In this document: positions 47,415 to 57,962 of the stretch, piece by piece
Layout of the letters: each line of letters opens with the position of its first letter
How positions within the stretch are numbered: the first letter of the stretch is position 1
Assembly (NCBI RefSeq): GCF_002564465.1
Contig: NZ_NUUX01000004.1
Coordinates: 49,974 to 113,973, forward strand
Source: Bacillus sp. AFS088145
Lineage (GTDB): Bacteria > Bacillota > Bacilli > Bacillales > Bacillaceae_G
Length of the DNA stretch: 64,000 nt
Direction of reading: 5' to 3'
Notes under the pieces: generated by a model
Told to the model about the DNA's origin: nothing
What the model saw: only the letters and a program-made list of their open reading frames with translations
Database searches by the model: none
Position numbers and translations under genes: made by a program

Positions 47415-50400
47415 AAAAGAAACGGTCTTATAGTAAAGATGAAAATAATATTTAGACAGCGCGTAAAGTGTTTTGGCTAGGTAGTAATATCTTATAGTAA
47501 ATATGAAAATTGTTTGGTTTGAAAGTCTGTGAAAATCTCTTCTGTAGCAAAGTATCTTATAGTAAAGATGAAAATGAAACTAGAGCAATCGGTAGAGCAT
47601 TACGATTCGTAGTAAAGCATCTTAAAGTAAAGATGAAAACATGGTTTCCGATATTGGGCAAGACCAAGCCTTTGTAGTAAAGCATCTTATAGAAAAGATG
47701 AAAATATCCAATTCACATCGGTGGTGTTAGTATTCGTTTTAGTAAAAAACATCTTATAGTAAAGATGAAAATCAGTGTGAGCGAATTATTTACGAAGTGG
47801 AAAATCGTAATAAAGCATCTTATAGTAAAGATGAAAATTTTCAAGAAGCGTGCATCCATTTAGCAAACATACAGTAACAAAGCATCTTAAAGTAAAGATG
47901 AAAATGTAAAATTCGTAACCAAATGAAGTTCGCAATTCGTAACAAAGCATCTTATAGTAAAGATGAAAATTTTCCATACGGCTTTTTATCCATATCAAAA
48001 TAGGTAACAAAGGTTCTTAAAGTAAAGATGAAAATGATACTGAGGCGTTAATATGAATTGAACAAATAGTAGCAAGGCATCTTATAGTAAAGATGAAAAT
48101 TTGCAGACTTATGAAGATATTTGAGGGGACTTGAAAAGAAGCATCTTATAGTAAAGATGAAAATCCGAGTGAAGAGGAAGCGGATCAATTGTTTGAGGTA
48201 ACAATGCATATCTTATAGTAAAGGTGAAAATTCACTAGGTTCGATTATGGTAGAGGTTGGTGCTGAGTAGCAAAACATCTTATAGTAAAGATGAAAATGG
48301 AATTATTTTATTCCATTCTCGTTCTGTAATTTAAAAAAACACCTTATAGTAAAGATGAAAATCCGAAAGTGGTTGGTGCTGCTCCGAGTGGATCCAGTAG
48401 CGAAGCATCTTAAAATTAAGATGAAAATTAGTCCTTGTTTTCTAAGTTAGTCGTAGGTGGAGCAGTAAAGCATCTTATAGTAATGATGAAAATAAGAAAA
48501 ATGCTCGTCTATCTAGTCGTTCCTCCAGTAGAAAAGCATCTTAAAGTAAAGATGAAAATTCTCCTTGAAGGAGTTCCAATTAATTAGCAAGAATCTTATA
48601 GTAAAGATGAAAATGTAGGTATTACACGTGTAGGTGGAATGGCTGTAGTAGCAAAACAACTTATAGTAAAGATGAAAATTATGTTGTGATTGAAAATTTG
48701 TTTTTAAGCGAAGTAACTACGCATCTTATAGTAAAGATGAAAATGTTCAAGTTACTGAGAGACAAATCATCGCTGGTAAGTGTAGCGAAGTATCTTATAG
48801 TAAAGATGAAAATTCCGTTGGGATGGCACAGGGTTCAATCTGGATCCTGTAACGAAACATCTTATAGTAAAGATGAAAATACATCCCATTGTGATGAAGT
48901 TTTGATATATGTAGCAAAGAATCTTATAGTAAAGATGAAAAAGATGTTTCACAGTTTTCAAGTGCAGATGTTTTGTTGTAACAAAGTATCTTATCGTAAA
49001 GATGAAAATCAGGCGACGGCGACGGCAACGGTAATGAATGAATACTTAGATAACAAAGCATCTTAAAGTAAAGATGAAAATAGGAGTCCGAGAGTTCCTC
49101 GTGACAACTGGATTAAATCAAAGCAATTTATCGTAAAGATGAAAAACTTTGTACGGGAATTATTCCCAATCAAATTTTGTGAAAATGTAGCTTATAGTAA
49201 AGATGAAAATTTGTGTACGGGAATGATTCCCAATCAGATTTGTAGAAAAGTATCTTATAGTAAAGATGAAAATGATCATATAGAGTCGTTCATTCACCAT
49301 CACACATGTAGTAAAGAACCTTATAGTAAAGATGAAAATATTGAGTATGCAGAAAAGACAAACATAACGCTGAGTAGCAAAGCATCTTATAGTAAAGATG
49401 AAAATATTATTGATATTGGGCTTGGAGCATTTAACATGTAGCAAAGCATCTTATAGCAAAGATGAAAATTGTCGTGTGTAAAGTTGTTTAGCTAGTTCTA
49501 TGGAAGAAAGCATCTTGTAGTAAAGATGAAAACAAACCAACGTACCACTCAATACGAGTACCAAAGGTTCTTATAGTAAAGATAAAAATTTTGATCAGGT
49601 AGGTGCAGAGACAACAGTTTTTGTAACGAAACATCTTATAGTAAAGATGAAAATACTGGTGTGATCGTCACTTTTCCACTTTGTAAATTGTAGCAAAACA
49701 ACTTAAAGTAAAGTTGAAAATGAGGCTACTTTGTCGTTATGGGATGGACAGTTGCGCAATCTTAAAGTAAAGATGAAAATTAATATGTTGGAATCGAAAG
49801 GAGCAACCTAAGACTTAGAAAAGCATCTTATAGTAAAGATGAAAATGTTACTTCGATTAAAAACTTCTCCATTAAATTCATTTAACAAAGTAACTTATAG
49901 TGAAGATGAAATGTTGTTGTGTTTAGACCACCACGAAAATCTGAATGTAGAAATGATTCTTATAGTAAAGATGAAAATCCGAAGGTGACAGGCGAGAACT
50001 CAAATAACTTCGTAGTAAAGCACCTTATAGTAAAGATGAAAATTCGATCCAGATACGCTCTAGTTTTTCACGATCATAGCAGCAAAGCGCCTTATAGTAA
50101 AGATGAAAATTTTGTTACGCCAACTTATTACAACTTCCTTAAGCAGCGAGCATCTTATAGTAAAGATGAAAATTGTGAACAGATTAATAAATTGTTTGGG
50201 TTAAAGTAAAGAAGCATCTTAAAGTAAAGTAAGGTACCGACGGACTGGACTGTTATGGTAATGGACTACTGTCAGAGCTAACGCAACAAAGCACCTTATA
50301 GTAAAGATGAAAATTATCAAGGAACGCTGATTGAGACTAGAGACGATGAGTAACAAAGCATCTTACAGTAAAGATGAAAATCATGGTTCAATCTGAATCG

Positions 50401-51490
50401 CTTCTGCATAATAGTGGTATTAAAGCATCTTATAGTAAAGATGAAAATTCGACTAATCTCTCTTTTTTCTGTTGGTTAAAGTAACAAAACATATTAAAGT
50501 ATAAATAAAAATGGGGAGTGCAATCACATTGTAACCTTTCAAAAATGAAGCAAAAGCATCTTATAGTGAAGATGAAAATCCGATGAGGGTCATGCCTTTA
50601 GGGGTTTCTAAAAGGTAACAAAGCATCTTATAGTAAAGATTAAAATGAATGTACTGCAGTAATTTCCAGCGCGTTTTTTGTAGTAAGTGTCTTATGGTAA
50701 AGATGAAAACATGTATGATGCATAGCAACAGCAACGGTTAGCGTAGTGAAGAATCTTATAGTAAAGATGTAAATCAACAGTTAGCACAGCAACAGATGGA
50801 TCCAAACGGATTGATACATCTTATAGTAAAGATAAAAATGATATGACTGCTTTTACACCTCAGAACGGTAACTGTGGCGAGGCATCTTATAGTAAAGATG
50901 AAAACGTGTCCGTTTGTGGTGCTGTTACAGGTACATTTGTGTAAGAAACCATCTTATAGTAAAGATGAAAATGATGTATACCACCAAAATTATGGACGAA
51001 TGCTGTAGCAAAGCATCTTAAAGTAAAGATGAAAATATGCCATAAATATCTTCTATCTCACAAATATGCTTAAGAAAGCATCTTATCGTAAAGATGAAAA
51101 TCCGATATACTTACCAAAAAGAATTTATATTCTAATTAAAGCATCTTATCGTAAAGATGAAAATCAGGTTAAGAGTCGACAGGGAGCGTATACCGTTTTA
51201 GTAAAGCATCTTATCGTAAAGATGAAAACATGGCTTATGAAGTCGCATTTAATCAGTTGATCGCAATGAAGTATCTTATAGTAAAGATGTAAATTTGTCA
51301 TATTGGGTTTCGAGGTTGTTCATTGCGTAACAAAACATCTTATAGTAAAGATGAAAATGTTTGCGACTGTAAGATTGGGTTACGGCTAACGAGTAGCAAA
51401 GCAACTTAAAGTAAAGATGAAAATATTCCGAGGTAATTTAGTTGAATGGTTAGAAGTCTTAGCAACGCATCTTATTGTAAAGTTGAAAAA
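47415..51490 (+). CRISPR. CRISPR array of about 63 repeats, type I-B
   Basis: Units of about 65 bp repeat from 47415 to 51490. The well-kept core is CATCTTATAGTAAAGATG, which folds into a 6-bp CATCTT/AAGATG hairpin, followed by AAAAT as the 3' end of the repeat. A looser GTAGCAAAG-like segment precedes the core, for about 30-32 bp in all. Spacers are about 33-36 bp. Many repeats carry substitutions (CTTAAAG, CTTATCG, TAAATATG, GATTAAAAT), in all parts of the array; one near 50216 is truncated. Both end repeats are degenerate. Only about 47 bp separate the array from cas3, so no usual leader is visible. Array and cas genes read the same way. Confidence 0.97.
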
Positions 51491-51590
51491 CAGAGCCTAT
51501 TTTTTAAAAATTTTGTATTTTGACTCATTCTATTTGCATAAATTTTAAGTGTTTCCAAATAAAAGGGTTTTAATCAGTTTTATTGAAAAT

Positions 51591-51618
51591 AAAAGCCTCT
51601 CATTCTTGAGAGGCTTTT
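51591..51618 (+). terminator. Terminator after the CRISPR array
   Basis: AAAAGCCTCTCA-TTCT-TGAGAGGCTTTT, a perfect 12-bp stem, closes the cas-array transcription unit. Confidence 0.8.
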
Positions 51619-51726
51619 ATACTTGATTAATGGGTTATCAATGTTTTTAGTATTCATGTTTAGTATAATAAGATAAATCACCTATGATTCTAGATCATCA
51701 ATCTTTTTTATATTGGGGGAAACGGA

Positions 51727-54642
51727 ATGGATGGGCAAATAAAAATAGATAAAATTGAAGAGTACGAAAAAGACTTAAAAATTTATGAAGCATTTTGTAA
51801 TAAAGTAAAAACAAAACTAGTAAATATACTTTCAAAACATTCGATTCATTATCTTACGACTTGTTCCAGAGTTAAAAAAATCGATTCAGTCATTCAAAAA
51901 TTACAATTGTTTAAAATAGAAGAGAATCAAAGTATAAGGAAAATTGATGATTTGATTGGCTGTAGAGTTATCTTTTATCTAGATAGTGAGATAACTAAAT
52001 TTTTCCAATTCTTACATAATGAATTTGATATAGTCAAAAGTAATATTCGTCACTCCGAAGATGGGTACAATGCTCATCATTTAGTAGTTAAATTAAAAAA
52101 TGAACAATTGAGCGCTACTGAATGGACTCTATTTGAAGGTATTTTATGCGAAATTCAGTTAACAACAGTCTTATTTCATGCATGGTCTGAAATTTCACAT
52201 AAAATTACATATAAATCAACCGCTGAACTGAAACAATTTAATCCTGAAACACTTAATTCTATTGATTATCAGTTAAAAGATATTATGAAAAATTTTATTA
52301 AACCCGCTAATTATCGCTTTGAATTTATCAATAGCGAATATGTTAATTTGCAAAACGGAGTAAAAATATTCGATATCAAATTTTTAAATCTAATTTTAGA
52401 ATCAAAGGACCTGAATGAAATGTATGAACGTTTATCATTATTAGCACAGAATGTTTCAAAATATGGTGATAAATTCCCATTGGAAATAAAATCCATTGAT
52501 TTTTTGAAATCCGTTATAGTGAGATCGAAAAAGTTAAAATCAAAGATTGATCGCACGTTCGGATTTGGATATGAGCATCATCACATTATTAACGAATGTA
52601 TAGAAATGTCCAATTATATTAAATACAAATATCCTCAACAAGTTTTTGCTTTGTTAGTAGATTTAGCATTAAATAAAAATAAACAAATAAAAGATAAAGC
52701 TGAAAATCATTTAAGAAATATGTGTAAATACTACTTAAAGGTTCTACAGCAGGTAGGAATTTCAGTTCAATGCCTCATTTTAGATGAAGTGAAAAAGTGG
52801 AGCAAAGTAAAAAAACTAAATAGCCTAAGATTACTTAAAATTATTTTTAGTGAAATTTTAAAATTAGAATACGAAGATACATCCATGAACGATTATAATT
52901 CAATCAGTTATGGGCATGGTTTATTAAAGGCTGAAGATCAATTAAAAAATATTAGAGATGAAGTAATTCAGTTTTTAATGGATTTGTTTAGTGAAGCAAT
53001 TGATGTAAATAAAATGATATCCATTATTGAATTACTAAATGAATCTACAAATACTCCGTATCGAGGAAATTATGGCGATGAAATCGAAGAAATGGTTAAG
53101 AACAATACTAAATGTCTCATTCAATGGTATCTATCCATCCTTGACCAATACAGTTTACCGTTTGAAGTAATGAAGGAAATCGATAAACAGGTAAAGTGGT
53201 TTAAAAAAAGACATGGTACTATTAAAGAAATATTTGAATTAGAAAGAAATTTACATTCAAATTACAATTATAATGTGTTTAGGGTATTAGTTGGATACGA
53301 TCATGATTATTCTGAAGAAATGGAGTGGAACGAAGCTAAAATAGATAGAACCATTCAAATTGAAAAATTTTCAAAAGACATTACAAAAGAAAACCAAAAA
53401 GACTGGATGGAAATTATTATTCGAATAATGAAAAGTTGGAATATAAGTAACCAAGGAGAGTATGTATACTTTCATAAATTCTTATATTCTACCGCATTAG
53501 TAAATCCAGAATTTGCGAAATTGTTAATTGAAAATATGGAGAATTTATTAAAAAATGTAATGCATCACCTTATAGCTGGATTATGGGATTCTGAAATTAA
53601 TTATGCAAAATCTAAAGTAAATCAGTGGATTAATGTTGGAGAGAACTTGTTAGATTGTGTGGGGATTTATTTTTATTCAGATGTTATAGAATTACCTATT
53701 TCAATTTTAAGTGAAATAAGTGTAAAGGCAATTGAAAGAAAAAATACTGCTATTTTAAACGAAATAGTTAGGATCATAACAAAGTCAAAATCAAATTCAA
53801 GTGAAAATAAGCAAATTTTCCTAATCACGATTAATTCATTGTCAATTCTAAAAAACTATTGTTGGACAAATTATTTATGGCTTGAAAAGGACTCAATATT
53901 AAACTCATTTGATGAATCCGAGGAACAATTGGTCCTGATTTCGCTTTTAAACTGCCCTCAAATTGATTATCATGTGGAACAGATTTTAATTCCTATTGCT
54001 GAGTCTAACCCAATTAAAATATTGCAGTTTTTTGAGAAACGAATACAAATTGAGAATCGAAAGAAAAACGTCTGGAAAAAAAACTATGATGCATTGCCTT
54101 ATAAATTTGAAGCGATCGGTGAAATCTTAAGGAAAAAAGGAGATATTATTATCCCAGTAATCTTTTTATGGTTTAAGAAAAGACATTGGAAATTTCAATG
54201 GATAGCAAGTAACATATTGCAAAAAATCTTCCCAACTTTTGATGTAAAATTAGAAAAATATCTTCTAAATGTTCTTTCATCAAAAAAAGCTAAAGATGCT
54301 AAAATCATATTAAATATCTTAAAACAATATAATGGAGATCATTCCATGCATAAAGTTTGTCAAGAGTTTGTAGTAGTTTTTAATAGTAATTCTGAGTTAA
54401 TACATGAACTTATGATAATTATGTCAGGTACAGGGATTTTGCAAGGTGAATATGGTTCCGTTGATGCATATAGTCAAAAGAGAAAAGAAATTGGAAAATG
54501 GAAAAAATCGAAAAATATACACATTAAAGCTTTTGTAAAAGAATATTACGATTTCTTAAATAAACGGATAAATTCGGATAAGAAAAGAATTGATGCGGAA
54601 GTTCACTTAAGAAAATTAGAATTTGATTTTGAAACACATTAA
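51727..54642 (+). CDS. RelA/SpoT-domain protein with long helical C-terminus (candidate defence protein)
   Basis: Residues about 30-190 form a RelA/SpoT-type nucleotidyl (pyrophosphate) transferase domain: CSRVKKIDSVIQKLQ, IRKIDDLIGCRVIFYLDSEI, DGYNAHHLVVKLKNE and CEIQLTTVLFHAWSEISHKI, matching the usual R..S, D..G.R, GY..H and E.Q..T...W patterns. No HD hydrolase, TGS or ACT domain is present. The remaining roughly 750 residues are helical and look like an alpha-solenoid with many Lys and Asn. Small RelA-like enzymes act as alarmone synthases or as toxins that modify tRNA or make ppApp, some in phage defence. The size and solenoid fusion are unusual. It stands alone with GGGGGAAA before the ATG. 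Function is inferred only. Confidence 0.8.
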   Translation: MDGQIKIDKIEEYEKDLKIYEAFCNKVKTKLVNILSKHSIHYLTTCSRVKKIDSVIQKLQLFKIEENQSIRKIDDLIGCRVIFYLDSEITKFFQFLHNEFDIVKSNIRHSEDGYNAHHLVVKLKNEQLSATEWTLFEGILCEIQLTTVLFHAWSEISHKITYKSTAELKQFNPETLNSIDYQLKDIMKNFIKPANYRFEFINSEYVNLQNGVKIFDIKFLNLILESKDLNEMYERLSLLAQNVSKYGDKFPLEIKSIDFLKSVIVRSKKLKSKIDRTFGFGYEHHHIINECIEMSNYIKYKYPQQVFALLVDLALNKNKQIKDKAENHLRNMCKYYLKVLQQVGISVQCLILDEVKKWSKVKKLNSLRLLKIIFSEILKLEYEDTSMNDYNSISYGHGLLKAEDQLKNIRDEVIQFLMDLFSEAIDVNKMISIIELLNESTNTPYRGNYGDEIEEMVKNNTKCLIQWYLSILDQYSLPFEVMKEIDKQVKWFKKRHGTIKEIFELERNLHSNYNYNVFRVLVGYDHDYSEEMEWNEAKIDRTIQIEKFSKDITKENQKDWMEIIIRIMKSWNISNQGEYVYFHKFLYSTALVNPEFAKLLIENMENLLKNVMHHLIAGLWDSEINYAKSKVNQWINVGENLLDCVGIYFYSDVIELPISILSEISVKAIERKNTAILNEIVRIITKSKSNSSENKQIFLITINSLSILKNYCWTNYLWLEKDSILNSFDESEEQLVLISLLNCPQIDYHVEQILIPIAESNPIKILQFFEKRIQIENRKKNVWKKNYDALPYKFEAIGEILRKKGDIIIPVIFLWFKKRHWKFQWIASNILQKIFPTFDVKLEKYLLNVLSSKKAKDAKIILNILKQYNGDHSMHKVCQEFVVVFNSNSELIHELMIIMSGTGILQGEYGSVDAYSQKRKEIGKWKKSKNIHIKAFVKEYYDFLNKRINSDKKRIDAEVHLRKLEFDFETH

Positions 54643-54734
54643 CAATGATTAAAAACTGAGAGAAGTGATTTTCTCCTTTCGCTGTATATACATAGATTAA
54701 GAAAGATCCTTAAAGAGATGGATATCAGATTGTC

Positions 54735-54785
54735 GACAAAAGGTGTTCGGAATGGTCTTATTCCGAACACCTTTTGTCATTTTTT
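54735..54785. terminator. Perfect 19-bp hairpin at the end of the IS1182 remnant
   Basis: GACAAAAGGTGTTCGGAAT pairs with its full complement across a GGTCTT loop and is followed by T6. Such hairpins often lie downstream of IS1182-family transposases. Confidence 0.85.
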
Positions 54786-54848
54786 ATATTTTGAGTGAGA
54801 ATTGTCCTCTATTACCCTCATTTTTCATGATGTTTTTGGACTACTCGA

Positions 54849-55385
54849 AGTCCAAGTGGCCATCTTCTTTAAGTTCATAGATGCAAAAGTAAGCATCGCC
54901 TGCATCGACAATTTTTTTTAGTCCCCTTAAAGTTGTCCATCGCATACCTTTCTTTTCTTTTGCGTCTGCGAAAACACGTTCAATCGTTTCTTTTCGCTTC
55001 GCATAGATCGGTTTTACTTCTTCATGATGACGCCAGATGTTCTGCTTCCTCGATATATTCTGGCCAAATATGACGAGTCACCACTATTTGATGATCTTTC
55101 CTCTCCGTACATTGAGCTAAAAAAGGGAATGTCGCACAAATCTGTTTAGGTGACTTGAATTCACGATCGCCTTCTTTTTTAGTTGTCGAATAAGTCAAAA
55201 CTTCTCCTTCAGGACAAAGATAACAATCAAAGTGCTCATCATAAACATATTCGTATTTTCGGAAAAAACCTTCTTTTGTTCGTGCTCGTGTGTAAGGTAA
55301 AGCTGGTGTCATTTCATTATCAATCAAGAATTTCGAAATATCTGGCGTTTTGCACCCTGCGGCTGCCGCAACCGCAGTAGGCTTT
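54849..55385 (-). pseudogene. IS1182-family transposase remnant
   Basis: The minus strand reads GCKTPDISKFLIDNEMTPAL, PYTRARTKEGFFRKYEYVYD and CYLCPEGEVLTYSTT. After a frameshift near 55035 it continues YAKRKETIERVFADAKEKKG and MRWTTLRGLKK, then a second shift before the SMQAMLTFASMNLKKMATW tail. The N-terminal half, with the first catalytic Asp, is gone; the sequence breaks at about 55385 against the unrelated repeat shared with 37.7 kb. Confidence 0.85.
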
Positions 55386-56436
55386 CCAACTCTTTCAATC
55401 ACTTCAAACGTCCTTTGATCAGTTAGCAGAAGTAATTTCGTCTGTGATCCCACTGGCTGGAGTATGGAAAGAAAAAGCCAAAAGAACGGTTGAATATGAG
55501 TTTGATTTGTATGCCTAAGCCCATCAATTTCCGCCTTGTAGCACCGAATTTACATTTGAAGAAATTGTTGGTTCAGAAATGAGTGGAATAGATATTAATA
55601 GAAGCGAAATTGTCATGAAACCAATGACAGAAAAATTCGAAGCATTCCTATCTGAAAAATTCACTCATGAAACAATGATGAAAATAATGAACGAATGGCA
55701 GAAAAAAGAATTTTTAACGAAGCGATTCGGAGAGTTGAACGAAGCGAATGAGATGTTTAAAATCAGATAATACCGTTCAGTTATTAACTTGATATTGAAT
55801 CAATTTGAAGGAATCATCGTCGACAAGTTGCTAGAGAATGATAAAGTTGAGCGGATTTCGCAAAAGAAAATAAAAGACACCGCCGAGTGGATTTTTACAA
55901 ACCCTTTATTGTTCAAAAACTATGCAGAAAATGGTTTTACAAGGAATGAAAAACTAGAATTCCCGCTGAATCGAAATGCGATTAGTCATGGAACGGTTTA
56001 GCACTACGGGTCAAAGTTTAATGCGATCCGCTGTATTTGGTCCGTTTGTCTTTGCTGACGGCGACAAACAAATTATATTCTTCTTGTGACTTCGTTAAGG
56101 CCATCTCATCACTCCTTTCTGATATTGATTCATTTAACCGTATGATTGGAAAACCGAAGACATTCCTATACTTAGATAAAGGGAACGAAAAGTGGCGTAA
56201 AAAAATTGGTCAACCAGTAATTTAAGTGGATGACCCTACAATACGAACACAAGCTCTAGTTGAATAACATGATTGACGAATCGTCGGTCTTTCTTTTAGA
56301 AGAATTGACAAGAAACGGAATTGTCATCAATTTTTAACCTAGAAGAAATTGAAAATTTAGATATATAACAAGAAAAAACTAAATATTGTTGTGCAGGGAG
56401 AAAAAAACTAATCGTAACAGAATAGTCTCTTTTTAT
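55386..56436. pseudogene. Mosaic of gene fragments
   Basis: Several pieces lie side by side. 55383-55510 (+) is the diverged copy of the 37.7-kb fragment (QLFQSLQTSFDQLAEVISSV). 55579-55770 (+) is a 63-codon frame. 55789-56001 (+) ends ENGFTRNEKLEFPLNRNAIS, with HGTV then KFNAIRCIWS, like the tail of a hypothetical C-terminal domain. 56104-56018 (-) is a 28-codon start with a perfect AAGGAGTGATGAG site (MALTKSQEEYNLFVAVSKDK). None is a full gene. The area looks like repeated insertion and deletion. Confidence 0.5.
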
Positions 56437-56706
56437 TTAAACTTTTGTGAGATTCCTAATCCAGTCCATAAACGCTTCAAATGTAAAAACTTGCGGTAAG
56501 TGTCCATCTTGTAAAAGGGTGTATTCCGAATCGAGCGCATTCACTTGGAAAGCAAATCGTTTGTTTGGATGGCACTCAATGCCATATAAAAATTTGTGGA
56601 ACATGAACAACTGGATGTCTTTTTCAACGAGCACATTTTTGATAAGGTACAGGTTCACATAAAATAGTGGATCCATTGAGCTTCGGTTCTTCTTTTTCCA
56701 GTTCAT
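56437..56706 (-). CDS. Small hypothetical protein (89 residues)
   Basis: ATG 56706 with GGGAGATG upstream. The protein has aromatic-rich parts (DPLFYVNLYLIKNVLVEKDI, QLFMFHKFLYGIECHPNKRF) and ends VFTFEAFMDWIRNLTKV. No TM prediction is clear and no family is recognised. It may be intact. Confidence 0.5.
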   Translation of the reverse strand: MNWKKKNRSSMDPLFYVNLYLIKNVLVEKDIQLFMFHKFLYGIECHPNKRFAFQVNALDSEYTLLQDGHLPQVFTFEAFMDWIRNLTKV

Positions 56707-56778
56707 GTTTCATCTCCCGGTCTTGTTTTCTATAGTTTGAGCATTCTGAAGCTAGGTGATACCAAGTAGATATTTCCA

Positions 56779-57150
56779 ATGAAATGGTACCTTTATTTTG
56801 AATTAGGGAAGATCGGATTCAAAGGAACTTTTCATGATTATGTAACAAACAGAACTAATGAGTTCATTCCAATTCGCTGGGTTAGATATTACTCAAAAAT
56901 AATGAGTAAAACGTCACCGAAAGCGCGTTCATTTTTCGGCCCGAAGCAAGAGCTTGTTATGAGGTGCAAAACAGAAAATGACATGGAAAATGGAGCGAAA
57001 ACTAGCAACATTTTGGCGTTCCATTTTTGTTGTATTTACTGGGTTTTTAGATTCATAAGATTTAATTTATTATTATTCTATATTATACAATCAGTAAATC
57101 TAGATCATGTATTAACGCTGGATGAATTAACCCAAGTTTATGAAAGGTAA
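56779..57150 (+). other. Doubtful 123-codon open frame
   Basis: The frame has no ribosome site and its middle (SKTSPKARSFFGPKQELVMR) and hydrophobic end (FHFCCIYWVFRFIRFNLLLF) do not look like one protein. It is more likely debris than a gene. The DNA from 57151 to 57421 holds nothing recognised. Confidence 0.2.
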
Positions 57151-57421
57151 AATCTAGATCGACATAAAGGAAAGTTTTTTTCGTAGAATTAAAAAGTATT
57201 GTTTCATTGAAAAAGAATATTACGATGAAGCTGTGGAAAATACAAAAACTATTAATTTTACTTCAAAAAAGAAACATGATTTAAGGTTATTTGTTATGTC
57301 AATAATTATCACAAAAAAGTTACTAATCAATGTAATAGTAAGCCAGTAGTTTTTAATATTTATTATTTGACTTTGTTATACCGTTTAAATTAAAAGGTAT
57401 TTTACCTTAATAAGGAGAATA

Positions 57422-57453
57422 AGTAATCATTCTAATAAGAAGGAATGATTACT
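57422..57453 (+). promoter_or_regulatory. Inverted repeat enclosing the ribosome site of the next gene
   Basis: AGTAATCATTC (57422-57432) and GAATGATTACT (57443-57453) are perfect 11-bp arms. The AAGAAGGA ribosome site lies in the loop and 3' arm, and the start codon follows at once. The mRNA hairpin should hinder initiation, or the DNA palindrome may be an operator. Confidence 0.6.
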
Positions 57454-57915
57454 ATGTATTTTGATAAGCTAAGAACTAAATTAAATTTTTTGGATGAACA
57501 TGATAAATATAATCTTGCATTAGATATTAAAGAAATATTAAAATCAAAAAAAATTAATGATAAAGTGCGACCTGTTGAAGTATTAAAGAGTTTACAAAAT
57601 TTTATTGAAAATAAAGACACGTCTGTAAAATATCTTGAAGTATTTTTACAAGCAATAGATGAAAAGTATTATAATGACTATGCAATCTTAATGATAAAAG
57701 GAGAAAAAAATTATATAAGTGATCCGTCGTGGCGAGATATCATAATAAAGATTACTAGCGATACCCCGGTTCCTAAATTAAGTAAGCATAATAACAATTC
57801 GGCAGTATTATTGCAATTTAAAAATCTCTTTTCTACGTTAGCTGAAAGATGCATTGTAGATGATGAAGGTGAAACCTTAGAAAATTTAGAAGCTTTAAAT
57901 AGGATATTTAGATAA
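57454..57915 (+). CDS. Hypothetical protein upstream of the tns operon (153 residues)
   Basis: ATG 57454 is chosen because AAGGA is nine bases upstream; the ATG at 57445 touches the site. The protein is charged and mostly helical (LRTKLNFLDEHDKYNLALDI, then VEVLKSLQNFIENKDTSVKY and FKNLFSTLAERCIVDDEGET). No TM or catalytic motif is seen. The hairpin over its ribosome site and its place before tnsA suggest a regulated accessory gene, but this is inference. A terminator follows. Confidence 0.6.
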   Translation: MYFDKLRTKLNFLDEHDKYNLALDIKEILKSKKINDKVRPVEVLKSLQNFIENKDTSVKYLEVFLQAIDEKYYNDYAILMIKGEKNYISDPSWRDIIIKITSDTPVPKLSKHNNNSAVLLQFKNLFSTLAERCIVDDEGETLENLEALNRIFR

Positions 57916-57927
57916 GAAGAATTTAAC

Positions 57928-57956
57928 GATACATTATAAAATGTATCTTTTTTTTG
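57928..57956 (+). terminator. Terminator
   Basis: GATACATT-ATAA-AATGTATC with T8 follows the hypothetical gene. Confidence 0.85.
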
Positions 57957-57962
57957 TGTTTA

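Noticed and set aside
48686..51260. Open reading frames inside the CRISPR array (e.g. frames with repeated SYSKDEN)
   Set aside because: They follow the repeat-spacer periodicity; the repeated peptide is just the translated repeat.
47415..51490. A spacer that matches the transposon insertion site, as in RNA-guided homing
   Set aside because: By eye no spacer matched the sequence next to the left or right junction. A computed search of all spacers against both flanks would be decisive.
55022..55453. The first 25 codons of the IS1182 frame as transposase
   Set aside because: This part is antisense to the repeat shared with 37.7 kb; the transposase similarity begins only at about 55385.
56779..57150. 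123-codon frame as a membrane protein gene
   Set aside because: No ribosome site, and the composition changes abruptly within the frame; surroundings are debris.
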